From Ornithinibacillus caprae (lineage in GTDB: Bacteria; Bacillota; Bacilli; Bacillales; Amphibacillaceae): a stretch of DNA of 64,000 nucleotides. The position numbers and the translations under genes were made by a program. Every line of letters begins with the position of its first letter. The stretch's first letter is position 1. The notes beneath the pieces were generated by a model, which searched no databases, was not told the origin of the DNA, and saw only the letters and a list, made by a program, of their open reading frames with translations. Below are positions 35,712-44,896 of this stretch, one piece after another. The stretch covers positions 124,001 to 188,000 of the forward strand of contig NZ_WOCA01000002.1 of the NCBI RefSeq assembly GCF_009728145.1, in the 5' to 3' direction.

Positions 35712-35810
35712 ATGTTTGAATTATTAGATTCTGCTATTCAGCGTCCCCAGCAGTCTGCCTTTGGTAAAGATGCCTATCAAACAGTTTTTGAAAAGCTGGA
35801 GACTATTTGA
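35712..35810 (+). pseudogene. relic of a Doc (Fic-family) toxin
   Basis: The frame FELLDSAIQRPQQSAFGKDA followed by YQTVFEKLETI-stop matches the segment of Doc (death-on-curing) toxins that reads LL(D/E)SA..RPQQSxFGxDAYPTxFEKAA. The Fic catalytic motif HPFxxGNKR, which should follow, is absent. The preceding SPGEQNGII may belong to it in another frame. Confidence 0.6.
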
Positions 35811-35960
35811 ATCGATTGCCAAAAATTAATTTGGGACAAAGGGTCTGACCCTAAATCTTTTCAGTTGCTCCAATAATAGTTTTATGCTTCTAATGTATAC
35901 ACTGTGGTAAAAATACAAATATGGGTTTTAAATTGGATAATTTATTCATCACAACAAAAA

Positions 35961-35974
35961 TGTAAGCGGTTAAA
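35961..35974 (+). promoter_or_regulatory. cre-like CcpA site ahead of the PTS locus
   Basis: TGTAAGCGGTTAAA fits the catabolite-response consensus TGWAANCGNTNWCA at 13 of 14 positions. It is 75 bases before the regulator gene, where it could repress the sugar operon in glucose. Confidence 0.6.
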
Positions 35975-36048
35975 TAAATTGTGATGAAGTACTGAGTATT
36001 CGATATATTCCGGTGATATACTAATATTGTAAGTGGGAGGGCTTCTAT

Positions 36049-38061
36049 ATGAGTATTACTGCTAGGGATAATCTTATAAAGTATCTGATTCGTAAGAAAA
36101 AGGTTAGCTTAAATGACCTTATGTTGAAATTTGGCATGTCTAAGGTTGTTACAATTGACTTGATTAATGAAATAAATAAATCCTTTAAAAGCGATATAAT
36201 TTTTTCAAATCAACAAGGGATTTATATGACGGAGCAATCTAAAATGATTTGTTACAATCAGATATTTCGTGGAAAGGCGCCTTTATTTGATTGCTTTGAA
36301 AGTGATGAACGTTATGTACTAATCATTATTAAATTGCTGGTAGATCAAGAGTTTTCTTCCTTACAAAAACTTGCTGATTTTTGTCTTGTTAGCAGAAATA
36401 CTATTCTAAATGACATGAAAGTTATAAAAAAAATTCTTGGACTGAAAGGGCTATCTGTATCCTATTCAAGAAAAGAAGGCTATTTGATTTCAGGTTCGGA
36501 ATTCAACATTCGCAATAAGCTTGTGACCATGGTTAAGCAATTGTTGAATATGCCGGCGGGGAAAATAATCCTTAATGAAAAACAAATGGTTAATGGAGAA
36601 GAGATTTTTAGATTACGAAAGAGGTTAGAAAAGGTAGAGAGTAGGATTGGTATCACATTAACGGATGAACAATTGGAAGATTTACCTTATATTTTGCAAT
36701 TTATTATTAAGCGGGCAAGTCATTTTCAACAAAACTGGACCTTTCAAATTGCAAAATATGATATTCAAAATACGATAGAGTTTCCGGAAATAAAAGGGAT
36801 GTTTTGGGATTATAATTCGTTAAAAGAAAGCGATTTACTGTATTTATCTTTACAAATTCTATCCTCCAACATGGTTGAGTCAGCTTTTAGAATCTCTGAA
36901 GGGGATGAAATCTCACTTGCTACAGATCAATTTATGGATCATATAGAAGCCTATTTAGCAATTCAGTTTACTCAAAAGAACGATTTGAAAGAGAAGTTAA
37001 TTTTACATGTAGGTCCTGCCATTTACCGAAGTCTAATTGGTTTTAAAATTAATAATCCATTAGTGGATGAATTCATTGAACAATACGAAGATATTTATAA
37101 TATCGTGCTCAAGGCTGTGGAACCATACGAAAAAATTATTCAAAGTAAACTTTCTCAAGAAGAAGTAGTCTATTTATCTATGATTGTCTTGAGTTGGGTT
37201 TTAAAGACAGAAGAAGCAGAGAGTTTGTTTAAGGCAGTCGTTCTCTGTCAAAGCGGTACGTCGGTTTCGAAACTGCTACTTTCATCTTTAAAGCAAATGT
37301 TTAAAGAGATAGATTTTGTTGGCGCATTTGCTGTAAGGCAATATTGTGAATTCGAAGAAGTGGATTTTGTTTTCACAACAGTACCGATTGAGACACAAAA
37401 GCCAACTTTTCTAGTACCTTCTTTGCTGGATAAAGATAGTAGGAAAACATTAATACAACAAGTTTATCAAGAGATTCAAGGAAATAATAAGCGAATTACT
37501 CAAAAACTTCTTTCATCCATCGAGGAATTTATTCCAAGGGAGAATTTAAAGAAAGTTAGTGACCGAATTACCGATATTTTTCAGCATCAGTTTCGTAAAC
37601 CAAGTATAAGTGATTTAGAAAAGGAAACTGATCAATTTATATTTACCCACGAACATATTAGTATATTTACCCGCTTGATTGAGTGGGATGATTTAGTAGA
37701 TTACGCTTTGGAGCCACTCTTAAGAAGAGGGAGTATAACAGAACAATATGTGAAAGTTGTCAAAGATATTTTTTATTCAAAGTATGACAACATGTTGATT
37801 GCGCGAGATGTATACCTACCGCATGCAAGTCCTGAATATGGTGTGAATCAGATGGATTTTCAAATTATAATTTTAAAGCAACCAATTCATATGCCAAATG
37901 GAGATGATTTGAAAGTGGTAGTAACACTAGCACCTGATGTAGATAACAAACATGTATCTACATTAATAAAGTTAAACACTTTATTTAATGATGATAATGT
38001 GTTTGCGCAGATATACCAAGAAAAAGATATTGGTGCAATCCAGGCTGTATTGAACAACTAG
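36049..38061 (+). CDS. PRD-containing transcriptional activator of the PTS operon (MtlR/ManR type)
   Basis: 670 residues; ATG after GGGAGGG. Order: N-terminal HTH (about 1-65) and a second HTH-like Mga domain (about 80-165, LADFCLVSRNTILNDMK), PRD1 (about 200-300), PRD2 (about 305-400, ending EVVYLSMIVLSW), an EIIB-like domain (about 400-490, VVLCQSGTSVSKLL with the Cys) and an EIIA-like domain (about 530-668, DVYLPHASPEYG with the His). The PTS phosphorylates such regulators on His and Cys to report substrate supply. It is the first gene of the locus; the EIIA gene follows after 14 bases. Confidence 0.92.
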   Translation: MSITARDNLIKYLIRKKKVSLNDLMLKFGMSKVVTIDLINEINKSFKSDIIFSNQQGIYMTEQSKMICYNQIFRGKAPLFDCFESDERYVLIIIKLLVDQEFSSLQKLADFCLVSRNTILNDMKVIKKILGLKGLSVSYSRKEGYLISGSEFNIRNKLVTMVKQLLNMPAGKIILNEKQMVNGEEIFRLRKRLEKVESRIGITLTDEQLEDLPYILQFIIKRASHFQQNWTFQIAKYDIQNTIEFPEIKGMFWDYNSLKESDLLYLSLQILSSNMVESAFRISEGDEISLATDQFMDHIEAYLAIQFTQKNDLKEKLILHVGPAIYRSLIGFKINNPLVDEFIEQYEDIYNIVLKAVEPYEKIIQSKLSQEEVVYLSMIVLSWVLKTEEAESLFKAVVLCQSGTSVSKLLLSSLKQMFKEIDFVGAFAVRQYCEFEEVDFVFTTVPIETQKPTFLVPSLLDKDSRKTLIQQVYQEIQGNNKRITQKLLSSIEEFIPRENLKKVSDRITDIFQHQFRKPSISDLEKETDQFIFTHEHISIFTRLIEWDDLVDYALEPLLRRGSITEQYVKVVKDIFYSKYDNMLIARDVYLPHASPEYGVNQMDFQIIILKQPIHMPNGDDLKVVVTLAPDVDNKHVSTLIKLNTLFNDDNVFAQIYQEKDIGAIQAVLNN

Positions 38062-38075
38062 GGGGATCTTTAGTC

Positions 38076-38549
38076 ATGAATTATGCAGACTTATTTGATG
38101 AAGAATTAATCTGTATCAATAAAGAATTTTCATCAAGAGAAGAGTTATTTGAAGAGTTAAGCAACATTTTGTATAGCAAAGGATATATAGAAAAAACTTT
38201 TAAATATGCAATTAAGAAGAGAGAATCGGAATATCCAACAGGTTTAGCAACGGATGTTATGAATCTTGCTATTCCACATACTGATGTAGAGCATGTTAAA
38301 AAACCGTTTATTTTTGTTGCTAAATTGAAAAAAACGTTACCATTCATTCAAATGGGGACGAATGAGGATGTAATCAATGTGGATAACATTTTTATATTAG
38401 GTATTAAAGATCCTTCTAAGCAAGTTAATTTACTATCGAAAATAATGGAAAAGTTACAAGATGGAATCTTTAAAGGAAACTATACATCTATCTCGGATGA
38501 AAAAGAAATGGCAACATATTTAAAACAAACGTTTGGGAGTGAAAAATAA
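38076..38549 (+). CDS. PTS EIIA subunit, galactitol/fructose type
   Basis: 157 residues, the length of GatA-like EIIA proteins. The active His lies in NLAIPHTDVEHV near residue 68, preceded by RESEYPTGLATDV. It receives phosphate from HPr-His-P and passes it to the separate EIIB. Its stop overlaps the EIIB start by one base, so they are coupled. Confidence 0.92.
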   Translation: MNYADLFDEELICINKEFSSREELFEELSNILYSKGYIEKTFKYAIKKRESEYPTGLATDVMNLAIPHTDVEHVKKPFIFVAKLKKTLPFIQMGTNEDVINVDNIFILGIKDPSKQVNLLSKIMEKLQDGIFKGNYTSISDEKEMATYLKQTFGSEK

Positions 38550-38824
38550 TGAAGAAGGTTATTGTAGCGTGTGGGAGTGGTGTGGCTACAAGTCAAACAG
38601 TAGCTTCAAAAGTAAAGAAGATTTTGGAGGAAAATAAAATAAAAGCCGACGTAAGTGCTGTAGATATTAAATCTTTAGATAAATATGTAAAAACTAGTGA
38701 TGTATATATTTCGATTACTAAAAATACTAAAGAATTTAATATTCCAACGTTAAATGGTATTGCGTTTTTAACAGGTATGGGAATTGAGGAAGAAACAAAA
38801 AAATTATTAGATTTATTAAAGTAA
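38549..38824 (+). CDS. PTS EIIB subunit, galactitol type
   Basis: 91 residues. The phosphocysteine loop reads VIVACGSGVATSQTVASKV with Cys near residue 8. Small free-standing EIIB of the GatB group. Encoded between EIIA and EIIC. Confidence 0.92.
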   Translation: MKKVIVACGSGVATSQTVASKVKKILEENKIKADVSAVDIKSLDKYVKTSDVYISITKNTKEFNIPTLNGIAFLTGMGIEEETKKLLDLLK

Positions 38825-38866
38825 TGAAAAAAGATATGTAATCCAGGTAAAGAGGGGGAGTTATTC

Positions 38867-40225
38867 ATGGGTTTTATTGAATCTATTTTCGATTATATAT
38901 TAGGACTTGGTGCAGAAGTATTTGTTCCTGGACTAATGATTGCAATTGGTTTAATAGTTGGAATGAAATTCCGAGAAGCCTTTAACGCTGGTATTATTCT
39001 TGGTGTTGCATTCATTGGTATGAACCTTGTAATTGGTTTTATGCTAGATGCCTTAACACCGGCAGCACAAGATTTGGCTGAAATGACTGGAATTGATTTA
39101 ACTGCTGTTGATGGTGGCTGGACTACTGCTGCGACGCTATCCTGGGCATGGCCATATGCATTTCTAATGTTTCCTATTCAGTTGATTATTAACGGTATTA
39201 TGTTGTTCTTTAACTGGACAAAAACATTGAACGTAGACCTTTGGAATGTTTGGGGAAAGATTTTTACCGCTGTGGCTATTACAGGCGTAACAGGAAATCT
39301 CTATATTGCCTTAGTTGGTGCTTCTGTTATCGTTGTAGTCGAACTATTACTATCTGATTTAAACCAACCTTCTATTGAAAAGGTAACTGGTATTCCAGGT
39401 GTAACGGTATCTCACGGGATGAACATTTTAACAGTTACATTAATGCCTATTGACTGGGTATTAAGGAGATTTAAGTTCTTTAACAAGAAGATGGATGCGA
39501 ACGCCTTACGTGAAAAAATAGGTGTATTTGCAGAGAATAATGTAATGGGCTTTATCATTGGTATTTTATTAGGTTTTGCAGCAGGTTACTCGATAGCAGA
39601 TGCGTTAATTCTTGCAATGCAAGCAGCCGCAGCATTAACTTTATTCCCAATGATTGCAAAACTATTCATGGAAGCGTTGTCTCCACTTTCTGAAGCAATC
39701 AATGAATTTATGAAAAAGCGATTTAAGGGTCGTGAAATGTATATTGGACTTGATTGGCCAATTCTTGCAGGATCTAGTGAAGTATGGGTTGCAATTATTT
39801 TAACTGTGCCATTCACATTATTACTAGCATTTATTCTTCCAGGGAATGCAGTTCTACCATTTGCTGGTATTCTAAACATCGGATTGGCTGTACCGGCATT
39901 AATTGTAACAAGTGGTAACTTACTAAGGATGATGGTACTAAGTATTTCTGCTACACCAGTATTCTTATATGTTTCCACATACTTTACGGATATTATTACA
40001 GATCTTGCAAGAACAACAAATGCTGTTGCGCTCGAAGAAGGTCAACGGTTAACGTGGAGTACTGTTGAGTACCCTGTATTTCGCTTCATTTTAACGGAAT
40101 TGGGTAGTTTTACATTAATTGGAATAGGAATGGTTGTTGCTTGGATCTTATTATTCTTATTCTACCGTCAACAAATGACCAAACGTAACGAAGAATTTAA
40201 AGCAGAAGTAGAGGAAGTTGCTTAA
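38867..40225 (+). CDS. PTS EIIC subunit, galactitol (GatC) family
   Basis: 452 residues; ATG after GAGGGGG. About ten to twelve membrane segments with the GatC pattern: FVPGLMIAIGLIVGMKFREA, DGGWTTAATLSWAWPYAFLM, and IGLDWPILAGSSEVWVAI. It forms the sugar channel in the membrane and delivers a phosphorylated polyol or sugar into the cell. The true substrate is not fixed by sequence; no galactitol-phosphate dehydrogenase is encoded nearby. Confidence 0.9.
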   Translation: MGFIESIFDYILGLGAEVFVPGLMIAIGLIVGMKFREAFNAGIILGVAFIGMNLVIGFMLDALTPAAQDLAEMTGIDLTAVDGGWTTAATLSWAWPYAFLMFPIQLIINGIMLFFNWTKTLNVDLWNVWGKIFTAVAITGVTGNLYIALVGASVIVVVELLLSDLNQPSIEKVTGIPGVTVSHGMNILTVTLMPIDWVLRRFKFFNKKMDANALREKIGVFAENNVMGFIIGILLGFAAGYSIADALILAMQAAAALTLFPMIAKLFMEALSPLSEAINEFMKKRFKGREMYIGLDWPILAGSSEVWVAIILTVPFTLLLAFILPGNAVLPFAGILNIGLAVPALIVTSGNLLRMMVLSISATPVFLYVSTYFTDIITDLARTTNAVALEEGQRLTWSTVEYPVFRFILTELGSFTLIGIGMVVAWILLFLFYRQQMTKRNEEFKAEVEEVA

Positions 40226-40226
40226 G

Positions 40227-41147
40227 ATGAATTACACAATTACACTTAACCCGGCAATTGACCGATTGATATTCCTTGATGAAAAAATGGAAAACAGAAA
40301 AACCAATCGCATCACAGATGTAGCTTATGATATTGGTGGAAAAGGTACACATGGTTCTTATGCGATGACGAAATTAAATGTGAAGAATAAAGCCCTTGGT
40401 TTCATGGGTGGGTTAAATTCGGATAAATTTCAACGAATCTTAGAAACGAAAGGAATATCGAACGGTTTTACAACAGTAAAAGGACAAGCGACTAGAGAAT
40501 GTTATGTTGTAATTGATCGTGATTCTACTGGCACTACGATGTTAACCGAGAAAGGTCTGAAGGTGTCGAGAAATGATGTTGACACCTTCCAGACTAATTT
40601 AAAAAAGATAGTAAATTACGGAGATTTTGTATTAATAGCAGGTTCATTACCTGTGGGATTTTTCTTGGAAGATTTAAAAAAAATGATTAAAATCTTGAAA
40701 GAAACTGGTTGTTTTGTTGCATGTGATTTATCAGGGGACGCATTAAAGTTAGCTACAGAAGTTGGAGTAGATTTTATTAAACCAAATGAGTTTGAGATCA
40801 GAGAGTTAAATGATAAAGAAGAGGAATTAATACCTTTTCTTAAAAAGTTAAATAAAAAAATATCGTACATTGTTGTATCCCTAGGGCAAGAAGGTAGTTA
40901 TTGTATTCACGATGGTGAAGTTTACCGTGTGAAATCTCCATTTGTAAAAGAAGTAAATGATACTGGAGCTGGAGATTGCTTTGTAGGTGCATTTTTGGCA
41001 GGGATAATTATGAAACAAACTATTGAAGAAACTCTACGTTTAGCTAGTGCGTGTGCTGCTAGTAAAGTGATGCACAATGATAGTTCAACTTTTAACTTGA
41101 ATGAAGTCGAAAGGTTAATACATCAAGTGGAAATTTCTAAATATTAG
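40227..41147 (+). CDS. PfkB-family sugar-phosphate kinase (LacC/FruK type)
   Basis: 306 residues from ATG 40227, nine bases after AGAGGAAG; a TTG three codons earlier overlaps the site. Motifs: GGKGTHGSYAMTKL near the N-terminus (the substrate-side GGKG), DTGAGDCFVGAFLAG (anion hole and catalytic Asp) near residue 245. The LacC/FruK branch phosphorylates sugar monophosphates to bisphosphates. Here it would add a phosphate to the PTS product before the aldolase step. Coding ends of EIIC and this gene touch. Confidence 0.88.
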   Translation: MNYTITLNPAIDRLIFLDEKMENRKTNRITDVAYDIGGKGTHGSYAMTKLNVKNKALGFMGGLNSDKFQRILETKGISNGFTTVKGQATRECYVVIDRDSTGTTMLTEKGLKVSRNDVDTFQTNLKKIVNYGDFVLIAGSLPVGFFLEDLKKMIKILKETGCFVACDLSGDALKLATEVGVDFIKPNEFEIRELNDKEEELIPFLKKLNKKISYIVVSLGQEGSYCIHDGEVYRVKSPFVKEVNDTGAGDCFVGAFLAGIIMKQTIEETLRLASACAASKVMHNDSSTFNLNEVERLIHQVEISKY

Positions 41148-41160
41148 GAGGGAGAATTAT

Positions 41161-41808
41161 ATGTTATATCAAAAGGAACGTGAACAATTAGCTGATATTG
41201 TAAAAAAGATGTTCGATCGTTACGAAACAAATACAGCCGGAGGTAATGTTAGTGCACGAGTTAGTAATGAACATATCATTATGTCCCCAACATTAATGTC
41301 ACAAAAACATCACTGTGATATCTCTCCATATCAAGTTCTCGTAGTAGACATGGATGAAAACATTGTAGAAGGTGATGGTCGGATTACTCGCGAAATTAAT
41401 ATGCATATGGCTTGCTACAGACATAATAACAACATTGGAGCAGTTGTACACGGTCATTCCTTATATTCTATGGTGTTTGCTACCATGGGGATGGATATGC
41501 CTAATCTAACAGAAGCAACTCAAAAGTTCGGAAAAATTAAATGTTTGGATTTTGCTCCTGCTACGTCTTCAGAGTTGGCTGGTAAGGTACGTGATTACCT
41601 TGAAAAAAAAGGTCATGATTCAGTTATGAATACAATCTTATTAAATCGACATGGTGTCTTAGTGACGGATAAAACATTAGAAAAAGCTTATGATGATTTA
41701 GGCCGCCTTGAATATAATGCGTATATTGCAGAAAAATCCCTTGTCTTTGAAAAACTGGGTATAGCTAAACTTAACCAAAAAGAATACGACTTTAATCTCG
41801 TTGAATAA
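41161..41808 (+). CDS. class II aldolase / epimerase family protein (first copy)
   Basis: 215 residues; ATG after AGGAGGG. The AraD/FucA fold features are NTAGGNVSARVSN, the catalytic Glu in TREINMH, the zinc His pair in VVHGHSLYSM and the third His in LNRHGVLV. It splits a ketose (bis)phosphate by retro-aldol cleavage, or epimerises a pentulose phosphate. It differs clearly from the second copy at 42069, so the two are not recent duplicates and may act on different intermediates. Confidence 0.87.
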   Translation: MLYQKEREQLADIVKKMFDRYETNTAGGNVSARVSNEHIIMSPTLMSQKHHCDISPYQVLVVDMDENIVEGDGRITREINMHMACYRHNNNIGAVVHGHSLYSMVFATMGMDMPNLTEATQKFGKIKCLDFAPATSSELAGKVRDYLEKKGHDSVMNTILLNRHGVLVTDKTLEKAYDDLGRLEYNAYIAEKSLVFEKLGIAKLNQKEYDFNLVE

Positions 41809-42022
41809 ACAAAAAATAATCTTTAATCTGCTAGTTTTTTCTGCTTCACTATGCCTAGTTATTTCATTTTTCAAACGGGATCTTTTCTTAACAATATTAG
41901 CGTTAGGGTTCGCATTAGGAGCTCAGGTTATTTTTCGAAAATGGCATCCACGCAAGATTTATTCATATAAAGAGGTAATGGAGGAACGAAAGAGAAAGTC
42001 AGAAGAGGAATGTAAATCATAG
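41801..42022 (+). CDS. small membrane protein between the two aldolase genes
   Basis: 73 residues from a TTG that overlaps the aldolase stop by eight bases; no separate ribosome binding site, so translation would be coupled. Two hydrophobic helices (about 5-22 and 27-45) and a basic C-terminus KEVMEERKRKSEEECKS. I do not recognise it. Its place inside the operon supports that it is real, but the evidence is modest. Confidence 0.55.
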   Translation: MNKQKIIFNLLVFSASLCLVISFFKRDLFLTILALGFALGAQVIFRKWHPRKIYSYKEVMEERKRKSEEECKS

Positions 42023-42068
42023 CGTTCTAGATATACAGATTTTGGGTAGAGAGAGGAGTAGATTATTG

Positions 42069-42710
42069 ATGTTATTAGTGAATGAACGTAAGAAGATTAT
42101 TGAATATGGAAAAAAACTGTTGGATACAGGTTTGACGGTAGGAACGGGTGGCAACATTAGTATTTTTGATAAAGAGAGTGGCTATATGGCGATAACTCCT
42201 AGTGGAATTGAATATCATAAGTTGAAGGATGAAGATATTGTCATCATGGACCTATACGGAAATGTGGTGGAAGGAACATTGAAGCCTTCAAGTGAACATC
42301 AGATGCATTCAATAGTTTATCAAAACCGATTTGAAGCAAATGCAATGATACACACCCATGCACTATATGCTACGACTGTATCTTGCTTAAATAAAGACTT
42401 ACCTGCAGTTGATTATTTAGTTGCGCATGCAGGGGGACCGAATGTTCGTTGTGCAAAATATGCTACTTACGGTACGAAGGAGCTAGCAGAAAATGCCTTA
42501 GCAGCTATGAAGGAAAGGAAGGCTGTCTTGTTAGCAAACCATGGGATAAATGTAATTGGAAATAATTTAGATGAAGCATTTGCCATTACGGAACAACTTG
42601 AATTCTGTGCTCGTTTATATTGGCAGGCAAGTGCAATTGGCTTACCTGTCATTTTACCGAAAGAGGAAATGGAAATGATGGTTGGAAGGTTTCAAAATTA
42701 CGGACAATAA
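42069..42710 (+). CDS. class II aldolase (L-fuculose-phosphate aldolase type, second copy)
   Basis: 213 residues from ATG 42069 (a TTG directly before it is possible); GAGAGGAG upstream. TVGTGGNISIFDKESGYMAI, ITPSGIEY, the catalytic Glu in PSSEHQMH, the zinc pair in MIHTHALYATTVS and NHGINVIG are the classical FucA/RhaD-like set. It cleaves a ketose 1-phosphate to dihydroxyacetone phosphate and an aldehyde. Last gene of the PTS operon. Weak RNA hairpins only after its stop. Confidence 0.9.
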   Translation: MLLVNERKKIIEYGKKLLDTGLTVGTGGNISIFDKESGYMAITPSGIEYHKLKDEDIVIMDLYGNVVEGTLKPSSEHQMHSIVYQNRFEANAMIHTHALYATTVSCLNKDLPAVDYLVAHAGGPNVRCAKYATYGTKELAENALAAMKERKAVLLANHGINVIGNNLDEAFAITEQLEFCARLYWQASAIGLPVILPKEEMEMMVGRFQNYGQ

Positions 42711-43026
42711 AATTGACTAGAAAAGAAGAAACAATCTAAGAATTCATATCTGGTTAAGCCACTCTAATGTTACTAGAGGTGTATTGCTGCTTTAATAGAT
42801 AGACTTTTAAGTTTTCCCAGGATGTAACTACTTCTTCTTTAACAATAAAAGGCTAGCTGTTCTTAAATAATACTGTACTTCAAGTTAATGCACATACTTT
42901 TGAAGTGAACATAAAGCAAGGATATGGAGATAAAGACTAGTAAACGCTCCCTCCCTTTCTATCTATGAAAGGGAGGGGTTTGGTTATGCCACTAAGGCAC
43001 CAGCACCCAAGTGTCGCGCATCGCTA
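42711..43026. other. intergenic region with a GC-rich hairpin
   Basis: The only structure is CCCTCCCTTTC pairing with GAAAGGGAGGG at 42950-42977, a possible terminator for both convergent genes though the T-runs are weak. No reading frame is supported. Confidence 0.5.
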
Positions 43027-43683
43027 TCATTCTTGAATTTCTGGCTCTGGATAGTCTATCCCTTTTGTATCTACTTCTACCTTTTCCATTCGTTTATTGT
43101 TACCATCACGGTCGCTAGTTACGATCTCATCAACTACATCCATTCCTTCTAATACCTTTCCAAATGCAGCATAATCCCCGTCAAGATGTGGAGAATTTTC
43201 TACCATGATGAAAAACTGTGAACCAGCTGAGTCCGGATGATTGGAGCGTGCCATAGAAATGACGCCACGATCGTGTTTTAGATTGTTTTCAAATCCGTTA
43301 GAACTGAATTCACCTTTGATCGAATAACCCGGTCCTCCGGTTCCATTGCCCTCAGGATCTCCACCTTGAATCATAAATCCAGGAATAACGCGATGGAATA
43401 TAAGCCCATCGTAATATCCTTGTTCGATTAAAGATACAAAGTTATGAACCGTATTCGGAGCAATATCAGGGTACAATTCCACTAAAATTTTTCCGCCATT
43501 TTCCATTGTGATGGTAACAATTGGGTTTTCTTGGTCAGATGCAGAAGTATCTGCTTCTGTTTGCTTATCAGAATTCGTATGTTCTTGTTCATTTTCGTTT
43601 TCAGATGCTGTTCCACACCCTACCAGTATCAATATCAAAGAAAGGGCAGCTATGCTTGTGAGATATTTTAAATTCTGTTTCAT
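43027..43683 (-). CDS. lipoprotein peptidyl-prolyl cis-trans isomerase (cyclophilin type)
   Basis: 218 residues from ATG 43683, six bases after AGGAGG. The lipobox LILVGC gives a lipid-anchored Cys near 23. A Ser/Glu/Asn-rich linker leads to a cyclophilin domain (about 60-205): DGLIFHRVIPGFMIQGGDPEG, GVISMARSNHPDSAGSQFF, and FGKVLEGMDVVDEI. It speeds proline isomerisation of exported proteins at the outer face of the membrane. Monocistronic. Confidence 0.92.
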   Translation of the reverse strand: MKQNLKYLTSIAALSLILILVGCGTASENENEQEHTNSDKQTEADTSASDQENPIVTITMENGGKILVELYPDIAPNTVHNFVSLIEQGYYDGLIFHRVIPGFMIQGGDPEGNGTGGPGYSIKGEFSSNGFENNLKHDRGVISMARSNHPDSAGSQFFIMVENSPHLDGDYAAFGKVLEGMDVVDEIVTSDRDGNNKRMEKVEVDTKGIDYPEPEIQE

Positions 43684-43828
43684 GGTTAACCTCCTATAAT
43701 TGTTCCAATGCATACCATTAGTCTATCGAATTATGGAGGGGCTGTCACTATTAGCGTACATGGGAAAGTAGCCCCTCATACTATAAGAGGGGACTACTTT
43801 ATGAAATCATCAAAACTGTCTCTGTGCC

Positions 43829-44698
43829 TCACTCTTCTTGCATTACCTTATTTGTGCTCTTCCGATGATCGTAACGTTCTGAAATCTGAATTTTATATTC
43901 TAGATTTTGTTGATATTCCTTCGAGAAAACACAGGAATAAAGAACATCTAATAAGAAACTAATCGAGTTATTGGTGCTAAAGCTGCCTATTTTGGAATAT
44001 AATTTTTCCCTTGTTGTAATATGAAATACACAATCGGCATGTTTACTTAATGTATTATCCCCAATGCTTGTTAGCGCGATAATGGGGGTTTTTCTTCTTT
44101 GGAGTAAAGGAAGAATATTTTTCGAGACAAGACTTTCACCACTATAGGAAATCAAAATAGCAACCGTCTGAGAATTAGAGCTTGCTGCTTCAAATTCCGA
44201 ATCAACGGAGCAGATGCTAACTCGTTTTCCAATCCGATTCATATGTGCTTTAAAATCATGGCAGAGGATCAGATTGTTATTAATGCCAAAGATTTTAATT
44301 TCTTCTGCTTGATCTAAAAGGCTGGTTGCTTTTTGTAAATCATCATAATTCAAAAGGGATAATGTGTCTTTGATGGTGGTTTGATGTAATATTGCCATTT
44401 TGTTCGCGATGTTCAATAGATGATCATGCTCGTGAAATGGGAAATTTGCATCCACATCCGTAAAATGTCTATTGAGGTACTCCACTTCTTTAAGAAAATG
44501 ATCTTTTAGTTCAATCCAACCATTATATCCGAGCTTTTTAGCAATTCGAATAACTGTCGAAGGATGTGTAAATGTATCTTCTGCTATCTGTTTGGTAGTC
44601 TTATCTTGCATTAATTCTTGTTGCTCTAGCATATAGTTGATAATTGCCTTTTCAGATGGGGAAAAAATGTCTTCTTTCATTTTTTCAGTTAGTAACAT
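43829..44698 (-). CDS. RpiR-family transcriptional regulator
   Basis: 289 residues; ATG after AGGTGATG. N-terminal HTH_6 domain (about 1-75: PSEKAIINYMLEQQEL, TKQIAEDTFTHPSTVIRIAK) and a C-terminal SIS sugar-phosphate-binding domain (about 110-240: ATSLLDQAEEIKIFGINNN, VAILISYSGESLVSKNILPL). It probably controls the divergent GH4 glucosidase gene in response to a phosphorylated sugar. The shared intergenic region has clear TGTAAA-type boxes. Confidence 0.92.
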   Translation of the reverse strand: MLLTEKMKEDIFSPSEKAIINYMLEQQELMQDKTTKQIAEDTFTHPSTVIRIAKKLGYNGWIELKDHFLKEVEYLNRHFTDVDANFPFHEHDHLLNIANKMAILHQTTIKDTLSLLNYDDLQKATSLLDQAEEIKIFGINNNLILCHDFKAHMNRIGKRVSICSVDSEFEAASSNSQTVAILISYSGESLVSKNILPLLQRRKTPIIALTSIGDNTLSKHADCVFHITTREKLYSKIGSFSTNNSISFLLDVLYSCVFSKEYQQNLEYKIQISERYDHRKSTNKVMQEE

Positions 44699-44710
44699 AT
44701 CGCATCACCT

Positions 44711-44786
44711 ATGTTTACTATACCAATTTGTAAATGATATTTACAAAAATATACGATTTTTGTAAACGAATCTGTAAACATCACAT
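44711..44786. promoter_or_regulatory. operator cluster between rpiR-type regulator and GH4 gene
   Basis: A perfect inverted repeat TTGTAAAT-GAT-ATTTACAA lies at 44728-44746. Half-sites TGTTTAC (44713) and TGTAAAC (44761 and 44773) flank it. This fits a binding region of the adjacent RpiR-type regulator (inference). Confidence 0.6.
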
Positions 44787-44896
44787 GATTATCGCCGAAG
44801 TCGCTTGTTTCTCATTTTCTCCAATTTATAATAAGGGTGTAATTGTGAAAACAGTAACAATAATTATTGTGATATAAGACGAAGGAGGAATAATGA

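Noticed and set aside
43708-43962. 84-codon plus-strand frame with a signal-peptide-like stretch
   Set aside because: It overlaps the 3' part of the well-supported RpiR regulator on the other strand and lacks a clear start site.
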